A DNA stretch of 64,000 nucleotides from NCBI RefSeq assembly GCF_943914565.1, contig NZ_CALUCN010000002.1:62001-126000 (forward strand), in the 5' to 3' direction. Origin of the DNA: an uncultured Tessaracoccus sp. GTDB taxonomy: Bacteria > Actinomycetota > Actinomycetes > Propionibacteriales > Propionibacteriaceae. This document shows positions 1-7,794 of this stretch, one piece after another (within the stretch, counting starts at the first letter, position 1; the number at the start of each line of letters is the position of its first letter). A program made the position numbers and the translations under genes. Under the pieces are notes generated by a model. That model saw only the letters and a program-made list of their open reading frames with translations, was not told where the DNA came from and ran no database searches.

Positions 1-1
1 C

Positions 2-325
2 ACCGTCCCGGTCCCGCGCGAGGTGCTCGACAAGGCGCCGGGCGAGAAGTCCCTCACGGTCGGCATCCGCCCCGAGGCCTTCAAGATCTCCCCCGACGGC
101 CACGGCATCGGCCTGGACATCGCGGTGGTCGAGGAGCTCGGCGCCGACTCCTACCTCTACGGCACGCTCGCCGGCCTCAGCACCGAGGAGAAGATGACCG
201 CGCAGCAGATCGTCGCGCGCGTCAGCGCCCGCACGGCTCCGCAGAAGGGCGAGGTCGTCCGCCTCGTCGCGGACCCGAGCCAGGTGCACGTCTTCAGCAA
301 CGAGACCGAGCTGCGCATCTCCTGA
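2..325 (+). CDS. ABC transporter ATP-binding protein, C-terminal TOBE part (5' truncated by window edge)
   Basis: This is the last 107 residues of an ABC ATPase, cut by the window start; the frame is open from base 2. The visible part carries the TOBE-type beta-rich domain of the UgpC/MsmX/MalK class, with the recognisable 'VGIRPEAF' strand near its beginning and a terminal 'VHVFSNETELRIS' strand. Such subunits energise sugar importers (CUT1 family), and one copy often serves several permease systems. The Walker and signature motifs lie outside the window, so substrate cannot be inferred. A strong hairpin follows the stop codon. Confidence 0.85.
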   Translation, partial: TVPVPREVLDKAPGEKSLTVGIRPEAFKISPDGHGIGLDIAVVEELGADSYLYGTLAGLSTEEKMTAQQIVARVSARTAPQKGEVVRLVADPSQVHVFSNETELRIS

Positions 326-348
326 TCGTCCGCATCGCCTCCCTTCCG

Positions 349-386
349 CCGAGTGCCCCGACCACCGTGGTCGGGGCACTCGGTTT
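349..386 (+). terminator. Rho-independent terminator after the ABC ATPase gene
   Basis: A perfect 16-bp stem (CCGAGTGCCCCGACCA and its complement) with a 3-nt loop CCG is followed by TTT. It begins 23 nt after the stop codon of the ATPase gene. Confidence 0.85.
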
Positions 387-438
387 CTCCCCACCCCCTT
401 CCCCGACGGGGGTCGGACCCCCTGCCTATGATCGGGGT

Positions 439-1029
439 GTGCGTGAGTTCCACAAGCCAGTCCGACGTCCCGGCGACTTCCTGGAGACCCTCGTGGCCTC
501 CGGGGACGCGTCCGAGTCGCTCGCGGGCGACTCCGCGGCCGCGTTCCTGCACCGGGTCCGGCAGACCCCGGACCCGGACATGGCCGAACGCATCATCGCC
601 TACGCCGACGAACACGGCATCGACGACGTCGCCGAGCTCTGGGCGGAGGCCCCGGCCGTGTCGCTGCCCGGTGCGCTGTGGCGGATCCACCTGCTGCGCC
701 ACGTCGTCGCCTCGGATCCCCGACGGGCAGGCCTGCAGTTCCGCGAGGGCGTGGCACTGGCCTCCGACGCCGACGCCGCCGTCGCCGGCGCGCCCCACAC
801 CCCGTCGCCGGAGGAGATTGTCGAGCTCGCCAACACCATCCTGAGCGGCGCGTTCACCGGCGACTTCGCCGTCGCGCTGGCGCGTGCGGCGGCGTTCAGT
901 CGCATCCAGTCCGAGGGCGCGAAGGAGCTCGGCGGCGAGGACGAACAGCGGGCCGCGCGGGCCTACGCGGAGTTCGCCGCCGAGCTCACGCAGGCCGCCG
1001 CCCAGTGGCGCGCGGGCTCGCTCACCTGA
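439..1029 (+). CDS. conserved hypothetical protein, 196 aa, leaderless start
   Basis: I do not recognise a domain. The product is a soluble, acidic, mostly helical protein with no signal peptide or membrane segment and many Ala/Glu/Asp residues. The GTG at 439 is preferred over upstream in-frame starts because a TATGAT -10 hexamer (427-432) lies exactly 6 nt upstream, leaving no room for a leader. The same arrangement recurs throughout this window. The 3' part ('HTPSPEEIVELANTILSGAFTGDFAVALARAAAF') reads as helical repeats. The gene is flanked by a terminator upstream and metB downstream and looks monocistronic. Confidence 0.7.
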   Translation: MREFHKPVRRPGDFLETLVASGDASESLAGDSAAAFLHRVRQTPDPDMAERIIAYADEHGIDDVAELWAEAPAVSLPGALWRIHLLRHVVASDPRRAGLQFREGVALASDADAAVAGAPHTPSPEEIVELANTILSGAFTGDFAVALARAAAFSRIQSEGAKELGGEDEQRAARAYAEFAAELTQAAAQWRAGSLT

Positions 1030-1193
1030 TGCTTGGGTCGCGGGGCGCCGCCCGGTAGAGTGGTGGCTGCCGGGCCGCGGTAACCCCGGGCTCCAACATT
1101 TGCCGCTACGAGCGGCCACGCGCCGAGAGGCGTTCTGCGGTCCGGCCCCATCGTCCTTCCACACCTGACCCGACGGCGGGTACAGTGTGCGCG

Positions 1194-2360
1194 ATGGTCA
1201 CCCCCAGCAGCTGGACCCGCGCCGCACGCGCGGGGCTCGACACCGACTCCGGCCGCGGCGCCGTCGTGCCGCCCGTCTACCTCTCGACGAACTACACGTT
1301 CACCGCGCCCGGAGCGCCCCGCGCGCACGACTACTCCCGCGCCGGCAACCCCACCCGCGACGTCCTCCAGGACGCACTCACCGAGCTCGAGGGCGCAGCC
1401 GGCTGCGTCGCCGTCGCGAGTGGCATGGCGGCGGTGACGCTCGCGATCGCGGCGCTCGTGCCCGTCGGTGGCCGCGTCGTGGCGCCGATCGACGCCTACG
1501 GCGGCACGTGGCGGCTGGGCACGTGGCTCGCCGAACGCGGCCGCATCGAGCTGGACCTCGTCGCCCTCTCCGACCTCGACGCCGCCCGCGAGGCGCTCGC
1601 CCGTCCGGCGGACCTCGTGCTGGTCGAAACCCCGTCGAACCCGCTGCTGCGGATCACCGACATCGCCGCCGTCGCCGACCTCGCCCACTGCGCCGGCGCC
1701 CTGCTGGCCGTGGACAACACGCTGAGCACCCCGCTGCTCCAGCGACCCCTCGCGCTCGGGGCGGACCTCGTCGTGCACTCGACGACGAAGTTCGTCGCCG
1801 GCCACTCCGACGTCATCGGTGGCGCCTGTCTCGCCCGCGACGAGGCGGTGGCCGACGAGCTCGCCGGCTGGGCGAACACGCTCGGTCTGACGGCCGCGGC
1901 CTTCGACTCCTACCTCGTGATGCGAGGGCTGCGCTCGCTCGACGCGCGACTCCGTGTGCACGCGGAGAACGCGCTCGCCGTCGCCCACGCCCTCGAGGCG
2001 CACCCGGCGGTGCGCGCCGTACACTTCCCCGCGCTCCCCCAGCACCCCGACCACGCGCTCGCCGCGCGCCAGATGGCCGGGCCCGGATCGCTCATCGCGT
2101 TCGAGGTCGACGGCGGCCTGGCCGGCGTCGAGGCATTCCTCGACGGGCTCGAGATCTTCCACCTCGCGGAAAGCCTCGGCGGGGTCGAGTCGCTCGTGTG
2201 CCACCCCGCGACGATGACCCACGCCGCGATGAGCCCCGAAGCCCTCGCAGCGGCCGGCGTCGGCGACGGCCTGCTGCGCCTCAGCGTCGGCCTCGAACGC
2301 GACGCGGACCTCGTCGCCGCCGTCCGCGAGGGACTGGACCGCGTCAGCACCCGCTGCTGA
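1194..2360 (+). CDS. metB: cystathionine gamma-synthase / Cys-Met metabolism PLP enzyme
   Basis: PLP-dependent transsulfuration enzyme of 388 aa, expected to join O-acyl-homoserine and cysteine into cystathionine in methionine synthesis. The fold-type I marks are all present: 'YSRAGNPTRD' (residues 47-56) for substrate/phosphate binding, 'VETPSNP' (144-150), the cofactor aspartate D173 in 'AVDNT', and the Schiff-base lysine K199 in 'HSTTKFVAGHSD'. The ATG at 1194 is chosen over the in-frame GTG at 1185 because a TACAGT -10 box sits at 1181-1186, making the mRNA nearly leaderless. Cystathionine gamma-lyase or O-acetylhomoserine sulfhydrylase cannot be fully excluded by sequence alone. Confidence 0.88.
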   Translation: MVTPSSWTRAARAGLDTDSGRGAVVPPVYLSTNYTFTAPGAPRAHDYSRAGNPTRDVLQDALTELEGAAGCVAVASGMAAVTLAIAALVPVGGRVVAPIDAYGGTWRLGTWLAERGRIELDLVALSDLDAAREALARPADLVLVETPSNPLLRITDIAAVADLAHCAGALLAVDNTLSTPLLQRPLALGADLVVHSTTKFVAGHSDVIGGACLARDEAVADELAGWANTLGLTAAAFDSYLVMRGLRSLDARLRVHAENALAVAHALEAHPAVRAVHFPALPQHPDHALAARQMAGPGSLIAFEVDGGLAGVEAFLDGLEIFHLAESLGGVESLVCHPATMTHAAMSPEALAAAGVGDGLLRLSVGLERDADLVAAVREGLDRVSTRC

Positions 2361-2418
2361 GGCGAGTGGGCCGCACCCGGCGGGCCCTCGTCGGGGGTGC
2401 GCGAACTAGACTGCCTGC

Positions 2419-3801
2419 ATGCCCAGATTCCTGGCCGCCAAGCCCGACGCCCACCTGATCCGACTGCCGTGGCACCTGCCGTTGGACCAGTGGCCGGCCG
2501 AGCACTTGGTCGCGTTGCCGCGAGGCATCTCGCGCCACGTGGTGCGATTCATCCAGGTGGGCGACGACATCGTCGCGGCGAAGGAGATCCTGGAGGAGGT
2601 CGCGGTCGACGAGTACCGGCTCCTCACCGAGCTGCGGCGGATCGGAATCCCGGGCGTCGAGCCGATCGGGGTGGTGCTGGGCCGCACCGGCGACGACGGC
2701 CCGCTCGACCCGGTGCTGCTCACCAAGCATCTTCCCTTCTCGTTGCCGTACCGGGCGCTGTTCTACCGGGGCGTGAAGCGCGAGACCGTGCAGCGGCTCC
2801 TCGACGCGATGGTGGTGCTGCTGGCTCGTCTGCACCTGAGCGGGTTCTACTGGGGTGACGTGTCGCTGTCGAACATCCTGTTCCGCCGCGACGCGGGCGA
2901 GTTCGCCGCCTACCTCGTCGACGCCGAGACCGGCGAGCTGCACGACCGGCTCACCGACGGGCAGCGCAACCACGATCTCGACATCGCCACGACCAACCTC
3001 TTCGGCGAGTTCCTCGACCTCGAGGCCGGCGGCCTGCTCGACAAGGCGCTCGAACCCCAGCAGCTCGTGCACACGATCCTCGACCGCTACCACCAGCTGT
3101 GGAGCGAGCTGACCGCCGTCGAGGAGTTCGACGAGTCGGAGATGTACCGCATGGAGGGGCGGATGCGTCGGCTGAACGAACTCGGTTTCGACGTCGCCGA
3201 GATCGACGTCTCCACCTCCGCTGACGGCCGCAAGGTGCGCATGCAGCCGAAGGTGGTGGACGCCGGCCACCACAGCAGGCGCCTCATGCGCCTGACCGGC
3301 CTCGACGCCGAGGAGCACCAGGCGCGCCGTCTGCTGAACGACATGGACACCTACCGCGCGAGCCTCGGCTCGTCGCTCCCGGAGTCCGCGATCGCGCACA
3401 AGTGGCTGCTCGAGGAGTTCGAGCCCGCGATCAACCTCATTCCCGACGACCTGCGCGGCAAGCGCGACCCGGCGCAGTTCTTCCACGAGATGCTCGACTA
3501 CCGCTGGTACCAGTCGCAGCGCGAGAACCGCAGCGTGCCGACGCAGGTGGCTGCCGCGGGCTACATCCACGACGTGCTGCGCGGCCTGCCCGACGAGCAC
3601 CTCGGCGCGCTCGCGCCCACGGAGGAGCGTGAGCTGGTGAACAAGTACGACCCGTCGCACGGATTCGCCGACGACGAGGAGCCCCCGCACGATCCGTGGG
3701 AGGACTCCGCCCACGACCCGTCGCTGCCGCTGGCGCAGGGGCTCGACATCGACGCGCTGCGTCGCAAGGCGGCCGAGAAGCAGCGCCGCGCGGAGGGCTG
3801 A
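2419..3801 (+). CDS. DUF4032 protein with kinase-like (lipopolysaccharide kinase type) core
   Basis: A 460-aa actinobacterial protein. Residues about 40-175 follow a protein-kinase-like plan: a lysine in 'VAAKEI' (K55), a catalytic-loop equivalent 'WGDVSLSNILF' (D147, N152) and a metal-binding 'LVDAETGE' (D168) in place of DFG. The remainder (about 200-430) matches what I recall as DUF4032, which is helical and charged. Substrate is unknown. TAGACT (2407-2412) lies 6 nt before the ATG, so translation is probably leaderless. A family A palindrome follows 25 nt after the stop. No neighbour suggests a pathway. Confidence 0.75.
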   Translation: MPRFLAAKPDAHLIRLPWHLPLDQWPAEHLVALPRGISRHVVRFIQVGDDIVAAKEILEEVAVDEYRLLTELRRIGIPGVEPIGVVLGRTGDDGPLDPVLLTKHLPFSLPYRALFYRGVKRETVQRLLDAMVVLLARLHLSGFYWGDVSLSNILFRRDAGEFAAYLVDAETGELHDRLTDGQRNHDLDIATTNLFGEFLDLEAGGLLDKALEPQQLVHTILDRYHQLWSELTAVEEFDESEMYRMEGRMRRLNELGFDVAEIDVSTSADGRKVRMQPKVVDAGHHSRRLMRLTGLDAEEHQARRLLNDMDTYRASLGSSLPESAIAHKWLLEEFEPAINLIPDDLRGKRDPAQFFHEMLDYRWYQSQRENRSVPTQVAAAGYIHDVLRGLPDEHLGALAPTEERELVNKYDPSHGFADDEEPPHDPWEDSAHDPSLPLAQGLDIDALRRKAAEKQRRAEG

Positions 3802-3825
3802 CCGAGCACCCGCCGCGTCTTGGAG

Positions 3826-3876
3826 GACACATACGGGGAGGCCTTGCGCATACGCGAAGGGCTCCCCGTATGTGTC
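3826..3876. repeat. family A palindromic repeat, copy 1
   Basis: The 15-bp arms GACACATACGGGGAG (3826-3840) and CTCCCCGTATGTGTC (3862-3876) are perfect complements around a 21-nt partly self-complementary centre. Related copies lie at 31489-31541 and 55468-55520. This copy sits just behind the DUF4032 stop codon and could also act as its terminator. Confidence 0.85.
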
Positions 3877-4015
3877 ACTCAACGTGTGAGGTCTCGGTCG
3901 TGACGCAGTTCGGCAGAGGCCACGAGCTTGCCGCGAACACAGATCGTCGAGTGCCGCGCGCAGGGCGGTGTGGCGAGACGGCAGCAGCATCCGCAGCGGC
4001 ACCACCACGACGTGC

Positions 4016-4063
4016 TTCAGTGTGGAGAAGACCACCGCGGGCGGTGGTGTTCTCCACACTGAA
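4016..4063. repeat. family C repeat, palindromic half, copy 1
   Basis: Arms 4016-4038 and 4041-4063 (23 nt each, one mismatch, 2-nt spacer) form a near-perfect palindrome beginning TTCAGTGTGGAGAAGACCAC. An almost identical perfect palindrome occurs at 43905-43952. Confidence 0.85.
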
Positions 4064-4074
4064 GGCCCAATTGC

Positions 4075-4149
4075 GCACGGTTTCGTCCCCGCGTGGCTGG
4101 TTCGCCCGCTATTCGGGGGTGAGATCGCATCGCGGGGACGAAACCGTGC
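4075..4149. repeat. family C repeat, inverted-repeat half, copy 1
   Basis: Arms GCACGGTTTCGTCCCCGCG (4075-4093) and its exact complement (4131-4149) flank a 37-nt centre. The same arrangement follows the other family C palindrome at 43995-44069, so the two halves travel together. Confidence 0.85.
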
Positions 4150-4395
4150 GGAGGTCCACGTTCATCTGGCCAAGCTCCCTGCACATTCTTGCGTGATCTC
4201 TGCTGCGGGTGGTGGCTGGTCTGTCGCTGGCTGGCTGCTGGACATGGCTGCTGTCTGTTGATTCCTTGGATCTCTGGTCGATGCACCCGCGCCCCGCGCC
4301 CGAACTCCGCGAACGGAGCCCCTCGATGCCGACCCACACGCCCGGATCACAATCCCTCAACCAACCCGTCCGGTCAGTACACCTAGACTGGCTGC

Positions 4396-5835
4396 GTGAC
4401 GTTCCAGCTCTACGATTCCGCCACCCGCACCGTGCGCGACCTCGTGCCGCTCGTCGAGGGCGAGGTCTCGATCTACCACTGCGGCCTGACCGTGCAGGCC
4501 TCGCCGCACCTGGGGCACATCCGCAAGGAAGTCGTCTTCGATGTCCTGCGGCGCTGGCTCACGCACTGTGGGTACCGGGTGCGCGTGGTGGCGAACGTCA
4601 CCGACATCGACGACAAGATCCTCGCGAAGTCCGCCGAGCGCGGCGTGCCGTGGTTCGAGCACGCCTACGCCTTCGAGCGCGAACTCCACGACGCCTACCG
4701 CAGCCTCGGCTGCCTCCCGCCCAGCTACGAGCCGCGCGCGACGGGCCACATCCCCGAGATGGTCGAGCTCATCCAGGCGATCATCGACGCCGGGCACGCC
4801 TACCCGGCACCGGACGGCTCCGGCGACGTGTACTTCGACGTCCGATCGTGGTCCGGCTACGGTGAACTCTCCGGTCAGCGGGTCGACGAGATGGAGGCGG
4901 CCCAGGATGCCGACCCCCGCGCGAAGCGCGATCCTCGCGACTTCGCGCTGTGGAAGGGGCACAAGCCCGGCGAGCCGGAGACCGCGTCGTGGCCCTCCCC
5001 GTGGGGGCGCGGCCGTCCCGGCTGGCACATCGAGTGCTCAGCGATGGCGGGCAAGTACCTGGGTGCCGCGTTCGACATCCACGGCGGCGGCATCGACCTG
5101 CGCTTCCCGCACCACGAGAACGAGCTCGCGCAGGCCCGCGCGGCCGGGCGTCCGTTCGCGACGTACTGGATGCACAACGCGTGGGTGACGATGTCGGGCG
5201 AGAAGATGTCGAAGTCGCTCGGCAACACGGCGCTGGTGAGTGAGGTCACGAAGCAGTTCGAGCCGCGCGCCGTGCGCTACTTCCTGCTCGCGCCGCACTA
5301 CCGCTCGACGATCGAGTTCTCCCCCGCCGACGAGGGCGCCCGCGGCTCGCTCGCGGAGGCTGAGAAGGCGATCAGCCGCATCGACTCCTTCGTCGAGCGC
5401 GCCCGCGAACACGTCGACGAGGTCCGGCCCGCCCAAGCCCCCGTCGGGGTGCCGCAGTTCGAGGCGTTCCAGCAGGCGATGGACGACGACCTCGGCACCC
5501 CCGGCGCCGTTGCCGCGCTGTTCGACGCGATCCGCGCCGGCAACCAGGCGCTGCAGCAGCACGACGTCGACGCGGTGCGCACCAACTACGCGGCCGTGTC
5601 GACGATGCTCGACATCCTGGGGCTTCATCCCTTCGCCGACGAGTGGCGCGGCGCGGACGGAGCCGAGGACCTCACCGGGGTGGTCGACCAGCTCGTCGGG
5701 GCGCTGCTCACCCAGCGCGCCGAGGCCAGGGCGAACAAGGACTGGGCAAGCGCGGACGCGATCCGCGACACGCTCGCCGACGCCGGCCTCACGATCACCG
5801 ACACCCCCGACGGACCGAAGTGGAGCGTTGCATGA
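4396..5835 (+). CDS. cysS: cysteine--tRNA ligase (or CysS-like ligase)
   Basis: Class I aminoacyl-tRNA synthetase of 479 aa that charges tRNA-Cys. Seen: the HIGH-type motif in 'PHLGHIRK' (38-43), the KMSKS loop (270-274), and zinc-site candidates C29, C214 and H239-E241 ('FPHHENE'), as expected for CysRS. The GTG at 4396 has TAGACT (4384-4389) 6 nt upstream, so it is probably leaderless. The stop TGA overlaps the start of rlmB (ATGA type), coupling the two genes. The related mycothiol ligase MshC is shorter (about 410 aa) and lacks the C-terminal anticodon region, which is present here. Confidence 0.92.
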   Translation: MTFQLYDSATRTVRDLVPLVEGEVSIYHCGLTVQASPHLGHIRKEVVFDVLRRWLTHCGYRVRVVANVTDIDDKILAKSAERGVPWFEHAYAFERELHDAYRSLGCLPPSYEPRATGHIPEMVELIQAIIDAGHAYPAPDGSGDVYFDVRSWSGYGELSGQRVDEMEAAQDADPRAKRDPRDFALWKGHKPGEPETASWPSPWGRGRPGWHIECSAMAGKYLGAAFDIHGGGIDLRFPHHENELAQARAAGRPFATYWMHNAWVTMSGEKMSKSLGNTALVSEVTKQFEPRAVRYFLLAPHYRSTIEFSPADEGARGSLAEAEKAISRIDSFVERAREHVDEVRPAQAPVGVPQFEAFQQAMDDDLGTPGAVAALFDAIRAGNQALQQHDVDAVRTNYAAVSTMLDILGLHPFADEWRGADGAEDLTGVVDQLVGALLTQRAEARANKDWASADAIRDTLADAGLTITDTPDGPKWSVA

Positions 5836-6776
5836 TGGCAGGGAATTCCTCCCGACGTGGCGCCGGCCGGCGCGGACGGTCGAAGGCCGCGGGTTCCGGC
5901 GGCCGCAACCGCAAGGGGCTCGCGGGCCGCGGGCCCACGCCGAAGGCCGAGGACCGCGTCCACCACAAGGCCTACAAGGCCAAGCAGGCCAACGCGCGGC
6001 GCCAACCCCACCCGAAGCGCCAGCCGCGGGCGAAGATGGGCGCCGACTGGGTGGTGGGACGCAACCCCGTGTTCGAGGCCCTCGCCGCCGGCATGCCGGT
6101 GAAGCAGGTCTACCTCGCCGAGGGCGCCGAGCGCGACGCGCGCATCCGCGACATCCTCCAGTACGCGGCCGAGCACTCGATCCCCCTGCTGCAGGTGCCC
6201 CGCTCCGAGCTCGACCGCGTCACCGGCGGGCTCGTCCACCAGGGCGTCGCCCTCCAGCTGCCGCACTACGACTACGCGGTGCCCGAAGAGCTCTTCGCCG
6301 ACGGCGTGGACGCCTCCGCGGTGTTCATCGCCTGTGACGGCATCACCGACCCGCGCAACCTGGGCGCGATCATCCGCTCGGCGGCCGCGTTCGGCGCGAA
6401 GGGCGTCGTCATCCCCGAGCGCCGCTCGGCCTCGATGACGGCCGCGGCATGGAAGACCTCAGCCGGCGCAGCGGCTCGCATCCCCGTCGCGATGGCCGGC
6501 AACCTCAATCGCGCGCTCGAGCAGGCGGCGAAGATGGGCTACACCATTGTCGGGCTCGCCGGCGAGGGCACCGCGCGGCTGAGCGACGTGCCGGGCGCGG
6601 ATGGGCCGTTGGTGCTCGTCGTGGGCTCGGAGGACGAAGGTCTCGCACGCCTCACCCGCGAGCGCTGCGACTGGCTGGTGCGGATCCCGATCGTCTCCGA
6701 CGTCGAGTCGCTCAACGCCTCCGTCGCCGCGTCCATCGCCCTCTACGACGCCAGCCTCCAGCGACCGCAGAGCTGA
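5832..6776 (+). CDS. rlmB: 23S rRNA (guanosine-2'-O-)-methyltransferase RlmB (SpoU/TrmH family)
   Basis: A 314-aa SPOUT methyltransferase. The first 70 residues are a basic, Gly/Arg/Lys-rich tail typical of actinobacterial RlmB. A substrate-binding domain follows ('VVGRNPVFEAL...'), then the knotted catalytic domain with 'ITDPRNLGAIIRSAAAF', 'VVGSEDEGL' and 'IPIVSDVESLNASVAASIALYD' as motifs 1-3. The family methylates the ribose of a 23S rRNA guanosine near the peptidyl-transferase centre. ATG at 5832 overlaps the cysS stop codon; a second ATG at 5835 is also possible. The cysS-rlmB order is common in Actinobacteria. Confidence 0.9.
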   Translation: MMAGNSSRRGAGRRGRSKAAGSGGRNRKGLAGRGPTPKAEDRVHHKAYKAKQANARRQPHPKRQPRAKMGADWVVGRNPVFEALAAGMPVKQVYLAEGAERDARIRDILQYAAEHSIPLLQVPRSELDRVTGGLVHQGVALQLPHYDYAVPEELFADGVDASAVFIACDGITDPRNLGAIIRSAAAFGAKGVVIPERRSASMTAAAWKTSAGAAARIPVAMAGNLNRALEQAAKMGYTIVGLAGEGTARLSDVPGADGPLVLVVGSEDEGLARLTRERCDWLVRIPIVSDVESLNASVAASIALYDASLQRPQS

Positions 6777-6812
6777 GCGGGTATGTTGCTGACGAAAGGA
6801 AGGATCGCACTG

Positions 6813-7001
6813 ATGCATCGACTGGTCTCGGCCCTGTGCCTGATCGGCGCTGCGATCTGGCTCGTCGACCTGCTCCCGGCCCTGTTTGCCGGCCACGAGA
6901 TGTCCGAATGGATGTGGTACCTCGGCTTCGGGTTCGTCGCATCGGGCGGGTTGATCGAGCTGATCGTCTGGCTCCGATCCCGCAGGCACACGCAGGCCTG
7001 A
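6813..7001 (+). CDS. small two-helix membrane protein, 62 aa
   Basis: Unknown function. Two hydrophobic segments (about 5-25 and 34-53) flank a short polar loop, and the C-terminus is basic (RSRRHTQA), suggesting a small inner-membrane protein. Start choice: a TATGTT -10 (6782-6787) predicts transcription from about 6794, so the in-frame ATG at 6783 would be outside the mRNA. An AAAGGAAGG Shine-Dalgarno (about 6796-6804) then serves the ATG at 6813. It is 36 nt beyond rlmB and may also be read through from it. Confidence 0.6.
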   Translation: MHRLVSALCLIGAAIWLVDLLPALFAGHEMSEWMWYLGFGFVASGGLIELIVWLRSRRHTQA

Positions 7002-7045
7002 CAGCCTGAGACCTGAAACTCGCGGACGTGCTGGTCGGGTGGCCC

Positions 7046-7732
7046 TCAGGCCAGCTCGGCGAGCACGTCGGCGAGGTCCTGCGGACGGGACCACATCGGC
7101 CAGTGGCCGGTGCGGAGGTCGACGTAGGTGACGTCGTCGTAGTCGTTCAGTGCCGCGATGAAGGGGATGCCGCGGTCGGCGAACTCCTGGAACTCGGCGG
7201 AGGTGTACGAGCAGCACACGACGGTGACGGGCACGCGGTGGCGGGCGTCGTCGTGGAGGTCGACGGGCTCGATCACCACCGAGCGCGGCTGCGGCACGGC
7301 CCGCTCCTCGAACGTCGCGAGCTGCTCCTCGGTGAGCCCGGCGAACGCGCCGGCCTCCTGCGTGTCGGCGAGCATCTGCTCCAACGTGGCGTCGCCGGTG
7401 GCGTCGGGGTTGTTGGCCAGCCCGGGCTTCGGCGGGGCGGTGTCGACGAAGACCATGCGGTCGACGAGGTCCGGCCGACGGTCGAGCAGCATCGTGCCGG
7501 GGTTCGTGGAGCCGCTGTGCACGACGAGCACCCGCCAGTCCGCAGGGACGTCGAGGGCCGCCTCGATCGCGGCGGCCTGCTGGGCGAGCGTGACGTCCGG
7601 CTCACGCTCGGGCGCCTGCCCGGGCAGGGTCACGGGCACCGCATCGATGCCCTCGGGGAGGTGCGGCAGCACGTCGTCCCACGCCCAGGCGCCGAGCCAG
7701 TAGCCGGGGACGAGGACCATTCGAGTCGTCAT
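7046..7732 (-). CDS. alpha/beta hydrolase-like protein with non-canonical nucleophile elbow
   Basis: A 228-aa protein with the alpha/beta hydrolase layout. The N-terminal strand 'MVLVPGYWLGAWAWDDVLPHL' provides the oxyanion-hole region, 'VLVVHSGST' is at the nucleophile position, and 'TGHWPMWSRPQDLADVL' holds a C-terminal histidine. The elbow reads V-H-S-G-S rather than G-x-S-x-G, so catalysis may be altered. The substrate is unknown. TAGGCT lies 6 nt upstream of the ATG on the minus strand, so the gene is probably leaderless. It is convergent with the small membrane protein gene. Confidence 0.75.
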   Translation of the reverse strand: MTTRMVLVPGYWLGAWAWDDVLPHLPEGIDAVPVTLPGQAPEREPDVTLAQQAAAIEAALDVPADWRVLVVHSGSTNPGTMLLDRRPDLVDRMVFVDTAPPKPGLANNPDATGDATLEQMLADTQEAGAFAGLTEEQLATFEERAVPQPRSVVIEPVDLHDDARHRVPVTVVCCSYTSAEFQEFADRGIPFIAALNDYDDVTYVDLRTGHWPMWSRPQDLADVLAELA

Positions 7733-7794
7733 GCCCAGAGCCTACGGCACGCTCCGGCACGCGAGAAGCCCCCGGAGAGCGATCCGCCCCACGT

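Larger units (their letters stand above)
3802..4395. other. 594-bp non-coding region carrying two repeat families
   Basis: There is no credible gene between the DUF4032 gene and cysS. The region holds a family A palindrome (3826-3876), a composite family C repeat (4016-4149) and, at its right end, the cysS promoter. The small open frames here on both strands are by-products of the palindromes. Confidence 0.75.

Noticed and set aside
401..420. Recurring octamer CCCGACGG/CCGTCGGG, considered as a possible chromosome-orientation motif
   Set aside because: The count seen by eye (about a dozen or somewhat more in 64 kb on both strands) is near what a roughly 70% GC composition would give, and no strand bias was evident.
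3826..3876. Short peptides encoded across the family A palindromes (similar 'EGLPVCV'-type translations at all three copies)
   Set aside because: The similarity comes from the DNA repeat itself. There are no ribosome sites or consistent frames relative to starts.
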